Below, piece by piece: positions 20,052 through 31,881 of a stretch of DNA of 64,000 nt; within the stretch, counting starts at the first letter, position 1, and the number at the start of each line of letters is the position of its first letter. The stretch is taken from assembly GCA_904066235.2 (NCBI GenBank), contig CAJFCV020000005.1, forward strand, positions 7,125,501-7,189,500. The letters are read 5' to 3'. The notes below the pieces were generated by a model. The model was not told the origin of the DNA. It searched no databases and saw nothing but the letters and a program-made list of their open reading frames with translations. The DNA is from Bursaphelenchus xylophilus (taxonomy: Eukaryota > Nematoda > Chromadorea > Rhabditida > Aphelenchoididae). Made by a program: the position numbers and the translations under genes.

Positions 20052-23000
20052 CTTCTACTTGTGTAAAGGTCGCCGCGTGTGGCAAAAAAGAAGCAAACGT
20101 ATGCGTGGAAGGGACGACTTCAGAAGTCTTGATTCAACGTTGAATTTGAGAGTCTTAAAAGAGAAAAAGGTCGAATGAATGAATGTTTCTGGGGCGAGAA
20201 AAAAGGAATTCGGTTCCAAGGGAATTGCACGACAATACACTCCAAAACGGGGGGAATCAGTCGACGGAGAGTCTCGATGGAGTGGGTTGCCAGAGGGAAC
20301 AAAAAAGGTCGCGCGACAAGAGTTCACCTCAGATCCCGGAAAGGTCCGGTTTTTCGAGCGTTTGGGGACCGCGCACAGACCCCGAAAACAACTTCCGAAT
20401 CCAGCTGCGAATGTCGCAAGCAAATAAAATCTCGTCGTCAGCTCACTTTGTGGGAAATTTTGTGCGATTCACACAAAAATCCAATATTCATCTCGGCGAC
20501 AGAATTTCGTCGGCGAGCTGCGCCCACAATTTCGAAATACAAAAATTTTGGGAAATGAATAAAAACGAGCCAGAATGAAAGAAGAAGAACGCTAGCACGT
20601 GACATTCGAATTGAAATAGGTTGGGAAATTCTTTCGGAATATCAAATGGTATCCATAAACATAATAATAAAGAATTATTACCGCCGAATTGAAAGCTGAT
20701 TAGGCTCCGATTTGGAGAACAAAGCATAAAGCAAGGATAAAAGTCGGGAAACTATCCTCATGGGGGCATCAGTCTATTGTTGTTTGAAGACACTTTTGAG
20801 TGAGCAAACACAGAAATATTATAGATCGGCGGTATCAATGGATCAGGGTTGTGCAATATTAAGACAAAGGCTGCAAATGAGAGCGGTTCTGGAGGCAGAG
20901 CTTCTGATTAATACCCGAGGAATCTTACTGGGGGCTAGACGGATCGCCATTTGTGTTTAGGGCATGAGAAATTAATGGGTGGATAAATTTTTTTTGTCTC
21001 CCAACAGTGCGAGTTTCATAAAAACGATAGAGCCATAAAGTTTCTGGGAACAAGGCAAAAAAGACGAAAAAACGTTTCGAAATCAATGAGTTTTTGAGGG
21101 AAAATTGCGCCACCACCCTTTTTTCGCTTTTATGGGGGCAAATGGCGACAAAAACAAGGCGCGACGCGACGAGACAATCGTAACTTTTACGTGGAAGGGA
21201 GGCGATAATCTGAAGAGAGGCGAGCACATGACGTTGTCGAGAGTCTGCACCCCGAATGACCTCGGCGTCTGATTCTGGAGTCGGGGTTTCTCCCTACAAA
21301 AGGAAAAGCCCCCGGGCTCTTTTATTTCGCGCCGCCCATTCTCGGCCACTGGATGGGTGATGAAATGAAATCCCCGAGATCCTAGCGGTCCTTATGACAC
21401 CGTTCACGCGAGCAATCCGCCAGTCCCATCCGCTCAGTCAGCTGCTCTTAACCGAGAATGGAAAAGGGGGGGGTAGCAACCGACCAGCGGGGTTTTGTCG
21501 CGACGGAACAGAACGGAGAGAAAAGGAACGGTCGCCGAAAAAAAGGTGGGAGGACGGTCGACGCCGGCGAAAAAACGGAACGCGACAAGTCCAGGCACGA
21601 GCCGACACAACCCCAAACGCGCGATGAAGTGCACGTGTCCCGGGCAGGGGGGACGAGGAGCGCCTGGATGCTGTTCTCCGGTCAGCTGAGGCAAAAGAAA
21701 CAAAAAGAGCGCCGGCCTCGGGGTCTTTTCGCGAGGAGCGGAAGAAGGGACATTGGCCGCCGTCGAACGGCCTGGCTGGAATGGAGAAGGAGGGGAGAAG
21801 GCGAGGCCGAAGCCGCTCCCTCCTCCCAGTCTTTGGCTTAGTCTGTCCCCACACCCAACTCACGTCATCCCGCCGTGCTCGGCTCCTTCCATTCATTCCC
21901 GCGAGGTGAGACCGAGCGTCTGAGCCAGATCTCGCAATCTCTGCGCGAAGATGGCACTGCACGGTACACCGGCAGCAGGCAGGGTAACCCCGCTCGTCTT
22001 CTTCTCAAGGCCCTTTCATGCAAAGCCTCTTCGGTCTTGCATGTGGAGGCAAAAGGTCGCTCACAACTTCGCTCTCTGCCAATTTCTGGCGACCTGCCAG
22101 GCGCGAAGACAAACGGATTTATTTAACGCAAGGGAGGGGGAAAGAAGGCAGAAATGCGCGCCAAATTACTCCGACAACACATCTGGCGTTGGTCCAAAAA
22201 TAAGGGACACGAAAGGAGAGTGCGCGACAGGCATGGGGTGATGAGTTTGGGGGGCCGGCCCCGTTTCGGGTGCCTCTCTCCACATGTGACCATAAGAGTT
22301 GGCGGTGGCCAAAGACACGTGCGACAACATAAATAAGGTCCGCTGTTTTTTTCATTGTTGTGGGCCGTTCGGAACGGTAAACAAGGGCTCTGTCACTAAT
22401 CTAGGCCAGGCCGCGCACCAGCACCGGCGCTTTCCCAGAGCTCAAAAACAACAAACCGGAAGAATAAACAAGACGGTTGAGCGATAAGCGACCGAGATTC
22501 TTGGCTTGTTTTCCAAAACACGCGACCTCTTCCGTACAACCGTCTTCTCCGCACCTCGTTTTAGGAAGGGGGGGGGGCGACCGCGACATGGCACCCCACC
22601 TTTTTTCTTGCGCAACCAAAAAACAATGCTGGCTGGAGGGAAACGAGACAAAACTGTTTATTGTAGGCCTATTTCGAAAGAGTGAGTTGCAACCCCGAGG
22701 CCCTGCTCTCCGGTCCTAGGGCCTAATTAAAGAGTGCTTTCGATAAAGAATCGAATGTTGGGATTGCACTCTGCGCAAGGCCACAAATCCCGAGTGCTAT
22801 GCATGTGACAGAGTGCACACATCGACGGCACAGTGGATATAAATAGGGCATAGTGCATTCACAAGAAGATAAAGGGGAATTTTGGGAAACATGATCGTTG
22901 GAAAAGACGCCAAAGGGCAATCCTGGGACATAGAGTTGGGAATGGGGAAAGGCAAATTAAGAACATGTACAGCATTGAAATTACGTCAAGAAAAAAGTTC

Positions 23001-26000
23001 GCGAATTAGAATGCTTCAATTAGAGGGACTGAGACATCGGCCGAAGACCGGAGTCCAAATGAGAACCCCAAAAAAGGATAACAGAACCTTAAAAAGAGGA
23101 TAGATGCCGAGAAATCGCCTCGCTGCTACGTTTAAAGATCTCGCTTCGCTCAACGGGACGCCGAATGCACATGGATAGAGGTGCAAGTGGGGTGCAGAAA
23201 TGCAAGCGCCTCTCTGCCCTCCCCCCGCCCGTTCAAGGTCGTCAGTTTGCAGATGCGGCGATGACAAGAGGAATGCGCGGGAAACGCGGGGCCCGACGTG
23301 AATGAGCAGGTGGAGTTGTTGTCAGCTGCTCCAGACCCCTTCTGATTCCCGGAATGGAGTCGCGACCTCCCCTCCCCCCTCGCCTCGCCTTGCCGCATGC
23401 CATGAATAAAGTCGCGGCCAGAGCGTTTCTTTCTTCGGTCGCTCCCCCCTCCAGGCACCAAAACGCCCCCTCTCCCAGCCTTCTGACTCACCCTTCCCTT
23501 GCATTTTATGAAATTTATTTTTGTATTCAAATTCCTTGTATAATCTCGGGGAAATAAAATCGGGGCGTCTGAATCGCGGTAAACACGTCCGTCTCGGTAA
23601 AAACACGTATAAGAGAGGGCAAGGTGTGATAAGTAACACGATCAAGTGGCTGCGAACAGAGTAATCAGTTACTGTTCACATACAAGTGTTTGGAGTGATG
23701 AATCAGACACATAAAAGAGTGTATTAACTGCCAACTTTTGGTCTTAACTTAAGGCTTATCAATGGAATTACGTAATTCCAACGGAAATAATGGGAGTCAC
23801 AAAAAGTGGGGATGGATGATGCATTTTGCATTTGAATTGGTGCGTAGGTGTAGCGAAAAAAGAGTTTAAAATCACTGCAAATAATGGAACTTTGACCCCC
23901 ATTTCCGGTCCAATACTTTTGGAAGCGTGGATCTCCCAAGACAGATTCACTTCCTTCTGATTAACTAAAATAGATAAAATTACTTTCAAGAAAATCTCTG
24001 GACACTCTCTCTGTCTGCCGTGCTCTTTCTTCCATTTCTGCCCAATCTCTCACTTTTGCACGATCTTTCATCTTCTCATAAGACCTAATTTTCTTTCAGA
24101 AAATGCCCGCGCAAGAGTGCATTCCCCATTCTCCCTAACGTTTAAACCCTAAGGAAATGACCTAAAAAGACGGAATTCTTCTCCCCCCTTTTCCCGACAT
24201 GAGCACATTAAACGCTGATAAAAGAGACATTGTTATAAACAAATAGCGGGCGACTATATAAACATAGATCGATTACAACAAAGGGTATCGAATATCTAGG
24301 AGAAGTGAGGTCATCCGACATTAACCCGCAAAACCGTTTCGCCGGAGGGCGTTTGGGGCCCGAATTATTGGTCTAGAGGCGTCAAATCACAAGGATTGGT
24401 GGCATTTGACCTACCAATGTTGATACGTCAATTGTCATATGTTGGGTACACGGAAAGTCATATGTCAATCTTTACGAAACAAATAGTTGATGTCAATTTC
24501 AGAAGTAATAGAAAAAATAGGAAGTTATTATGGCAGGACAGCATCCGTACTACAAATACGAACTCTGTCAAAATGCAGCAATTAGCATGGACTAACATCA
24601 AGAAGACCTCACGTTCCTCCCCTTCTTCGTTCACCACGTGTTTACACCGGCGCTCGGCGAAAGTTGTAAACACGACAAAAAAAGAGAATTTCGCAAACCT
24701 TTTTCCCTCAGGGCCTAGTTCCCTTCCTTTGGATTATCAGCTGATTGAGTTGGTCAGGGCTTTTTTGTTCTACTTGACCTGTGTCTGGCCCTCTCTCTGT
24801 AAGACGCCCACTCTTGGCTGCTCTCTATTTTATAGTCTGTGAAGAAACTTGGGGAAAGAATCTTGTTGTCTCCAGTATTTTCTAGCCTTTTTGTGTTTCG
24901 AAACTTTGGTGAGTAAACGTTGAAATGCGAGAAAAAACTGCTGGCTGAAGGTCACTTAATGGCAAGGGAAGTCCCTAAGATTGCGTCATCAGAATCTTAA
25001 AATTATAAAAAAGGATAAGCCTTAGAAATTGTAATGCGGTTGTTACGACATGCCCTTTGTATATGGATGTATATCACAAGACATTATTACCAAATACGCG
25101 TAAATAAATCCGTCATGGATTCAAAACACATTTGTAATGGATTCTGGAAAGGATTTTGTCATAAACCCGAGCTGTCAGGCGTATAACGAACTAAGAAAAA
25201 TTTCACCTCCGGTGGCTTTAAAGGTCGAAAACGCTCTCCTTCTTCTGTATGCTCTCTCCAATTAAATCCCATTCAACTCGTGAGAAATCAGGCAAAAATC
25301 CGTTTAAATCTTTTCCCTCTCGAGATGGGTTTCCCAATCAGCTGAGTCACGAGAAAAGAGAAGTAAAAGACGAAGAAGGCGAAGGAAGGGGGTGTCTAAT
25401 TGAACAAATAATAAAAACCGCTCCATATTCAAGGCAATCAACCCTTTTTCAATCACTGTAATATTCACTCTGAAAAAAATTATGGGCCAAACGAGGGAAA
25501 TGAGACCTAGAAACTATGGAAATGCCCTGAGGGCCGGAGAAGCTGAGAAAAACAAAATCACGTGGCCAAGGAATAGGAGAATGAAAACGGGAGAAAAACC
25601 TTGACCCTCAGGGCGGGGAACCGCCTTCCAAGGGGCGTTGACGTCAGGCGATTCCATGAAACGTGGCTTTTGTATTACAAAAAGACATAATAATATGACA
25701 ACAACAGGGTTAGGAGAGGGGTTCAGAGATGATAAAAAAAGGGCTAGGTGTCTATCGTTTTGCAGGGATTAAATTTCGACACATAAATATCAGAATTGAG
25801 TCATATTACCAACAAGAACTTGGGCATCCACACGTTTGGAGGACGCAAACCTTTGATGGGCGTTCCAAAAATGCTTTATGTGTGACTAAACATTATTTTA
25901 GAAGTTTGGAACACTTGTTTCCTTTTTTCCTTGTTCCTTAATCTTCAAAATTAATTTCAGATCGAACAGCCTCAGGCGATCTTTAACCCACTCGATGAGG

Positions 26001-29000
26001 GAAAACTAATTCACAGGAGGGCAGTTAAAAATGAGTGAATTTGGAGACGAATTCATCTCGAATTATAAAAATAGTAATGGCTATCAATCGTTGTGATCAT
26101 TGGTCCGGAACAATTTGCCCGAAACTCGAGAACCCAGAAATTTCTAAACAAAAAATATGTCATAGGAAAAGGTAGCGGTGTATACTCAGAACAGACGATT
26201 ACTATAAACATTACAGAGTACTTACGTAATAGCAAGTGCTATAAAATTATAGATAAGCACACTCAGGAGACCTTCGAAAAGGGAATGCGAGAATGTTAAT
26301 GTTGTAACGAAGTTGTAATAGCTTGGAACTGGGCATTCGTGAGGACATTCGAAAAGCATATAAGTGAGCGAAACATTGTAAAGATACCTGTTACAACATA
26401 CGAATGTAAGACTACAAAACGTGGGTAAAAGGCTTGACAGGAATATGGATAATACTTAGAATACTGTCAAAAAATGTTATTACAAATACATGTTAATAGG
26501 GAGCTCAAAAATCTGATTAGAATAATTAATACGGGCCGAATACGATGAAGTTCCAAGTAATTAATCACTATGTCGAATTGTTTAAGAGTAGGATGGGGAA
26601 TTGAGGTTGAAAGTCTAGACATTAAATCGGCGAAATTATATAAATGTTGGTGTTAATAATGGGGGAAATTAAAAGAAACTATATATAAAATATGTGTTGT
26701 TTTTGAGTTATAGGGTTATGTAATGGGCAAAGAGACATTTATTCCACTACAAATCTTGACTAAACAAACCAAGAAAGCGCTCTAGCTCGATTAAAGTTTC
26801 ATAAGATGGGGCTAATCTGCTTGGCTCGGCTCGTATAAACACTCTCAAGTGTTTTTTATTCAAATCATACATTGTTGAGGCCATTTGGATGGGTCGTCTG
26901 CGAATTTAAAAATTATTAGTACCTCTGAAAGGTCAATTGGCTTTTTTAAACTTTGGCAATCGAGATTAGGGTCTAATGAGTAAGTTTTACGTCTAAAACT
27001 GTCTGAATAATCTCTTAATTACTATAAAAACCCTGTAAAGTCGCCCATGCAATGACAGACACCTATCGTCACTGGACTCCTTGATATGCTTAAACTTACA
27101 ACCACCCACTGATAAGACGTCCAACTCCGGGATGGACGTGTCCTTTTGTCCGGAGCCAACACGTCCATCCACTCCCAATCAATCCAATAAATTCTACGTG
27201 AGAGTTCAGATGGATTTCTAAAAATAAAACTAATCACTGGCCTTCTTTATCACTCATTCAATGTTTCTTCGTCCTTTTTTACATCCTTCTCGAACTCGTC
27301 CCCCACATGCCGCTTCTTCTAATTTTATCCCCGAAGGCGGAACCTTGGCCGTTTTTTCTGGTGATCTTTATAGAACTCGATCGTTTTGGTGCCCAAAAAA
27401 TGTAAGGTAAAGGTGGGAGGACGAAGTAGCAAGTTCTGCTCTCTTTGATTGAAAAAAAACTCGATAAAGCCATGATTTTTATTTTTACATAGCCCGGCTT
27501 TACATAGCCGGGTATTAATGCCATAAAATTTGGTAGTTGTGCGTTATGGATCATAAATCAATCCTCAAAATAGTTTAGCGCACGCCTTGCTAAATAATCT
27601 TTAACAATCTTTTAGGCCACATTTCTTCGTGCCAAATTCTTCAAGAAAACGGTCATAAGTCTGACCAGACTAGACGTAAACAAAAACAAATCCCCTGATC
27701 AGCGATCAGTGGAAACGTTTAGTTTCCGATCGAACAGCCTAAGGCCCTTTCGGATCAAAATAAAAAACACAATAATGTTCAAAGCTCGGCCAGTCAAAAA
27801 ACCAACAACAGGATAAATAATCTGATCTCGGAGATCGCTAGGACGGAGAAACAAGTCAACATATGTGGCTGTTTTCTGGTTTTATGGCATTTAAACTGCC
27901 GAAGCATGTGCTAGATCCGAGAGTTGGACATCAAGACTCTTCTCTATACGAAAATTACGTAGAATTAAATTGATCAGATGCACATATGAAATCCTCACCC
28001 GCAACTAGGCATAGATTTCGGCTCTAAACTGTGAGCAATTTGTTCAAGCCTTTAATAGTGCACCTTTTTGTGAATTTTTGCTTTTTTCAGAAATTCAGAG
28101 TAAGTGATAGAGCACTGTGGTGCTTGCGGAGCAATTGCATACGGCTGTTGACAAAAGGTCAGTGAATATTAATCCTCCAGTACAACACTCCAGACGACTT
28201 TAATAAAGTTTTTTAGGATCGGTGATAGATCTCGAATATGCAGAAAAAATTGCAGGATTACATACGTGACGTCCCACGGCCAATCGAGAGGGACCTAAAT
28301 GTTCAAGTTGGGCTTTCGTCCAAAGATTTATCGGAAAAACAATTTTTTTAACGTAAAATATTTATCGGATCCCTTATTTGGTGACAAAAAGCTAACTCGA
28401 AGAATATGTATGATAGTCCTTCTCTCTCGTTTCTTCGATTTGACGTGCGTTATCCAAAAGCGGCAACTTCCATCACAACATTCCTTATATAAAATTTGTT
28501 GTCAAGGTAAATTGATCTTATTCTGTGTTCAAAATTTATTCGAAATTTATAAAAAAAATAAACTTTTTTTGTGCCTTGTAGCTTTGTGGTGTTTTGTTAT
28601 GCGAGAAAATTCCTGAACGTATCACAAACACCTATTTAGGGAACTTCTCACTTTTATTGACGTCATCAGGGGAATTCTGTCCTTCGAAAGTTGAGAAAAC
28701 GGAGTTTGGAATCATAGAAACGATGATCTAGGGGAAATTCTGCATCCATTGCTACGAAAAATACGAATTTATATAACTTTTAGGAGGGAGAACGATCTTT
28801 GGGGGTGAATAATTAAGATTTTTTAGTCGTGAATAATCTTTGATAATAAAAAGATCGTTTCTTTAAAGTGCAAGGTTCACTAAAGCGTTGTGCCAAATGT
28901 GCTTGTTTTCGTGGTGAAACGCAAGTCTTTGGCAACAGAGAAAAACTAAATTTAGGGGCTCACAAAAATTTGTAATGGGTGTCAAAAAAAATTTTTTTTT

Positions 29001-29175
29001 TGAAATTGCAAATTGCCTTAAAAATTATTTATCGAATACTGTAGCATCCTTTTATCGAACCCTAAGCGCCTCCTATCGAATTTGCAAATAGAACTCTTAC
29101 GTGAAAATTGATGGGTTTTCACGAAAATTAAAAACTTCATTTGGGAACGCGGAAATTGAAAAAAAAGGTTTGTGC

Positions 29176-29211
29176 CATCAATTACTAGTCACAACCGACT
29201 AGTAATTGATG
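29176..29211. repeat. Perfect 15-bp inverted repeat (hairpin)
   Basis: CATCAATTACTAGTC, a six-base spacer ACAACC, then GACTAGTAATTGATG: all 15 pairs match. The arms do not extend further, which is too short for a pre-microRNA. It could be a small palindromic repeat, a cruciform, or a binding site for a dimeric protein. Confidence 0.7.
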
Positions 29212-29539
29212 CGGAACTGTAAAATTGAGAAATCAATTTGAGAAAAAATAAATAAACAATTGTGAAATTTATGGTATCTCAACACCCCAACTTGTTACTG
29301 TCGGCTTTGGAGGCATGTGATGATTTTGTTTACTTACACTTTGTTATAAACTAGTAAAGAGATTACCAAGAACAAAAACAGAATTGGACGAACGTTTTCT
29401 AAGATTCTTTATCGGACGTCGTCACAAATTTACACTTTTTTTTTGTGATTTTATCTTTACAAATTCAGGGCTCAATTGGCAGTGTGTAATGTTGCTTAAA
29501 AAATAAACGTTTTTCTTGCAGAAACAAAAAAGTAATCCA

Positions 29540-29625
29540 CAAAGCCGTTTTCTCGTCTGACTGACTCTCCTCATTTTGCGTGTTCTCTCGCGAGAAGGAT
29601 CCTTGGATACCTCAGCAGCCACTAG
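29540..29625 (+). repeat. Dispersed repeat, copy 3
   Basis: Contains TCTGACTGACTCTCCTCATT, TTGCGTGTTCTCTCGCGAG and CCTTGGATACCTCAGCAGCC. It matches copy 4 at about 39498 best, with both cores nearly identical over about 45 bases. Confidence 0.6.
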
Positions 29626-30110
29626 AAGTGGTCTTTACGAATTGGGACCTATAGTCGGTAGAATTTTTGCGCGTAAAATCGGGAAGTCGCGACAACGGCT
29701 ACGCAAAATTCGAAAACCGCACTGTGCTATGAAGTATACTGTCATTTACGTTCGCTTTCATTCCATGCATGATTTTCCCATTTTTTCATGACCTTTTACT
29801 GATTCCAATTACCCTGATCAACCAATAAAGTTCTCAATCACAGATCACTTTCTGTTTTGTACTTTAAAACCTGTAAACTCCATTGATTTGCACAGAATTT
29901 CAATTTGTTTCCAGGCGAAGGTCACATAAAAACGCCTTCAAATTAATAAAAGTTATCGACAAAAAGAGGGCGGAGCTTCGAAGGTTACGAAGCACAACAC
30001 TTTTATATAACGGCATTCGAAGCAAGAACAAAGGTCGATCGCCAATCTCAGAAATCGTTGACGGATTCACCGACAGATCCTTTTCTTTGAACGTTTTATT
30101 GAGCTCTAGA

Positions 30111-30118
30111 TTCTAGGG
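30111..30118 (+). promoter_or_regulatory. Possible trans-splice acceptor before SDR start
   Basis: TTCTAG is followed by GG and then the ATG at 30119, giving a two-base leader if trans-splicing occurs at the AG at 30115-30116. The pyrimidine content upstream is only moderate. Confidence 0.4.
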
Positions 30119-31666
30119 ATGCTGACTAAAGAAGATTTGATATTAGTGACTGGCGCCTCGGGCTATGTGGCTCTACATTGTGTTCAACAACTTCTGCAAG
30201 CTGGATACAAAGTCAGAGGGACTGTAAGGTCGTTGAAGAATGAGCAGAAAGTTGCACCGATCAAGGCGTTGAATGGGGCTTCCGAATCCCTGGAATTGGT
30301 GGAAGCTGATCTTATGAATGCAGAGGATTGGCCAGAGTAAGTATATTTTATCTAAGGGAGGGGGAGATTTTTTGTCCGACAGGCGTACTAAAGCAGCCTG
30401 CTTTAGATGATGAACTTTCCGAGCTTCCGCTAGGTTTCTGGTGGCTTTGCCAAATTTTCGTTGCGGCTGTGACGAGCGTGCGCTGCGTCTTTGCCCAGCC
30501 TCCGTCGGTGTGCATTGACAAATTAGGTTCGTTCCGAATTGTGTGGGTTGATTCGCATTGATATGGCCAAAAGCCGTTTTTCTGTTTCTCCCGATTCTCA
30601 TTACATTCTGTATGTTCCTTGTTTTTAGAGCCATTGAAGGGTGTAGCCACATTCTTCATGTAGCCAGTCCCTGGCCGATTGTTGCTGATGAATCAACCAT
30701 TCAAACAGCAGTTACCGGAACACTGAACGTACTCAAAGCAGCCTCGAAGAACCGCAAAATCAAGAAAGTTGTCCTGACTAGCAGTTGCGCCGCTGTCAAC
30801 GGTAAGTGGAGTTTGACTTGGAGAGTTTCGTTTCAGACGGTCACAGAAACGACGAGCGAGTGTTTGATGAAGAATCTTGGACAGACATCTCATCCAAAAA
30901 GGTGGACAATTACGCCAAATCAAAGACGATCGCCGAGCAAAAGGCTTGGGAATTCTGGAGGAGTTTGGATGAGAAGTCCCGGTTCGAGATGACCGTTTTG
31001 AACCCCACTTTTATCACCGGTCCTGTCTTATCGTCTGTGCAACATGGCAGTGCCACAATTCTCGCGAGGATGATGGATTTCCGAACTTTCTTAGCGGCTC
31101 CGCGAGCTTGTCTTGGCGTCGTGGATGTCAGAGATGTGGCTCGAGCTCATATCATTGCTTTAAAAGAACCTAAAACCAATGGGCAGAGGATTCTGATTAC
31201 TCATTCCCGACCAACTTGGTTCTTCGAGATAAGAGACTGGTTGATGGAGGAATTCAAGGATCAGGGATACACGTTTTCTCCCTTAACTGTACCGAATTGG
31301 ATGGTTAGAGCTTACGCCAAGACCAAGCTGGATAAGCAAAGCACTGCGATTGTCCATAGATTGGGTCCGGAGCTTAGATTCAGCAACGAGAAGGTAAGAA
31401 AAGTGGATTTATGTTGTCATAGACATCTTTGTTGTCATCGTTTTCTTTTAACCATCCAAAACGATGCTTTTTAGTCGATCAAATTGCTGAACATGACCTA
31501 TATTGACCCGAAGAAGTCTGTTATCGATATGATGGTGTCGATGATCGAAAAGAAAATGGTCAGAGCCCCCTCTTCCAAGAGAAATTCCAGTCAGAGATCT
31601 CACAAGATTCAAGTTTCCAAATCAGATATTGTAAATCCAAATGCGACAGTTCAATCGGTGCAATAG
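30119..31666 (+). CDS. Extended short-chain dehydrogenase/reductase (DFR-like)
   Basis: An NAD(P)H-dependent reductase of the extended SDR/epimerase family, in the dihydroflavonol-4-reductase-like branch that includes animal and yeast ketone/aldehyde reductases. Four exons (30119-30336, 30629-30801, 30837-31393, 31475-31666) join in phase to 379 residues. The Rossmann motif VTGASGYVALHCVQQLL is at residues 10-26 (TGxxGxx type), with an Arg-rich beta2 end (RGTVRS) that favours NADP. The catalytic set is TSSCAAVN (Ser) followed by DNYAKSK (YxxxK). GVVDVRDVARAHIIAL is the typical DFR-family segment lining the active site. The C-terminal 50 residues (MVRAPSSKRNSSQRSHK...) are a basic Ser-rich tail beyond the usual end of the fold. 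The substrate cannot be inferred. The gene converges on the MEK-1-like gene. Confidence 0.88.
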
Positions 31667-31752
31667 GCAAGCAATTTGATCACAGATTTTGTACATTTTG
31701 ATGGCTTCCATAATTTTTTTTGACTTTATTTTACATGAAATTCGATTCACTG

Positions 31753-31773
31753 AATAAATTTTCGAACAATAAA
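31753..31773 (+). terminator. Poly(A) signals of the SDR gene
   Basis: Two AATAAA hexamers (31753-31758 and 31768-31773), 87-107 bases after the SDR stop at 31666 and before the facing kinase gene's stop at 31882. Confidence 0.55.
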
Positions 31774-31881
31774 CAATTGTATTAATAATTGGCCACAAAA
31801 GTTATAAAAACAAGACTAAAATGTGAAGAAAATGAAATAACTGATGCAGATCTAGATCGAGACAGAAGCTTCTCGAAGCCG

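Larger units (their letters stand above)
20052..30118. other. 10-kb gene desert with regulatory-looking motifs
   Basis: No exon chain that I can support on either strand. The part from 21.4 to 23.5 kb is GC-rich and has several overlapping open frames of 60-174 codons in all frames, which is what GC-rich non-coding DNA gives. The rest is AT-rich. Candidate regulatory sites are E-boxes CACGTG (20597, 21631, 24635, 25560), an inverted pair of forkhead-type sites GTGTTTAC and GTAAACAC (24638-24645 and 24667-24674), and CRE-like TGACGTCA (28660). The desert lies between divergent genes, so it probably holds the promoters and untranslated first exons of both. Confidence 0.5.

Noticed and set aside
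21438..21962. Open frame of 174 codons on the minus strand in GC-rich DNA
   Set aside because: All six frames are open here at once because stop codons are rare in GC-rich sequence; the translation is Arg/Ser/Pro-rich with no domain.
22560..22576. G-run, and similar C-runs near 47610 and 47763
   Set aside because: Simple mononucleotide tracts with no associated structure; probably low-complexity sequence and prone to length error.
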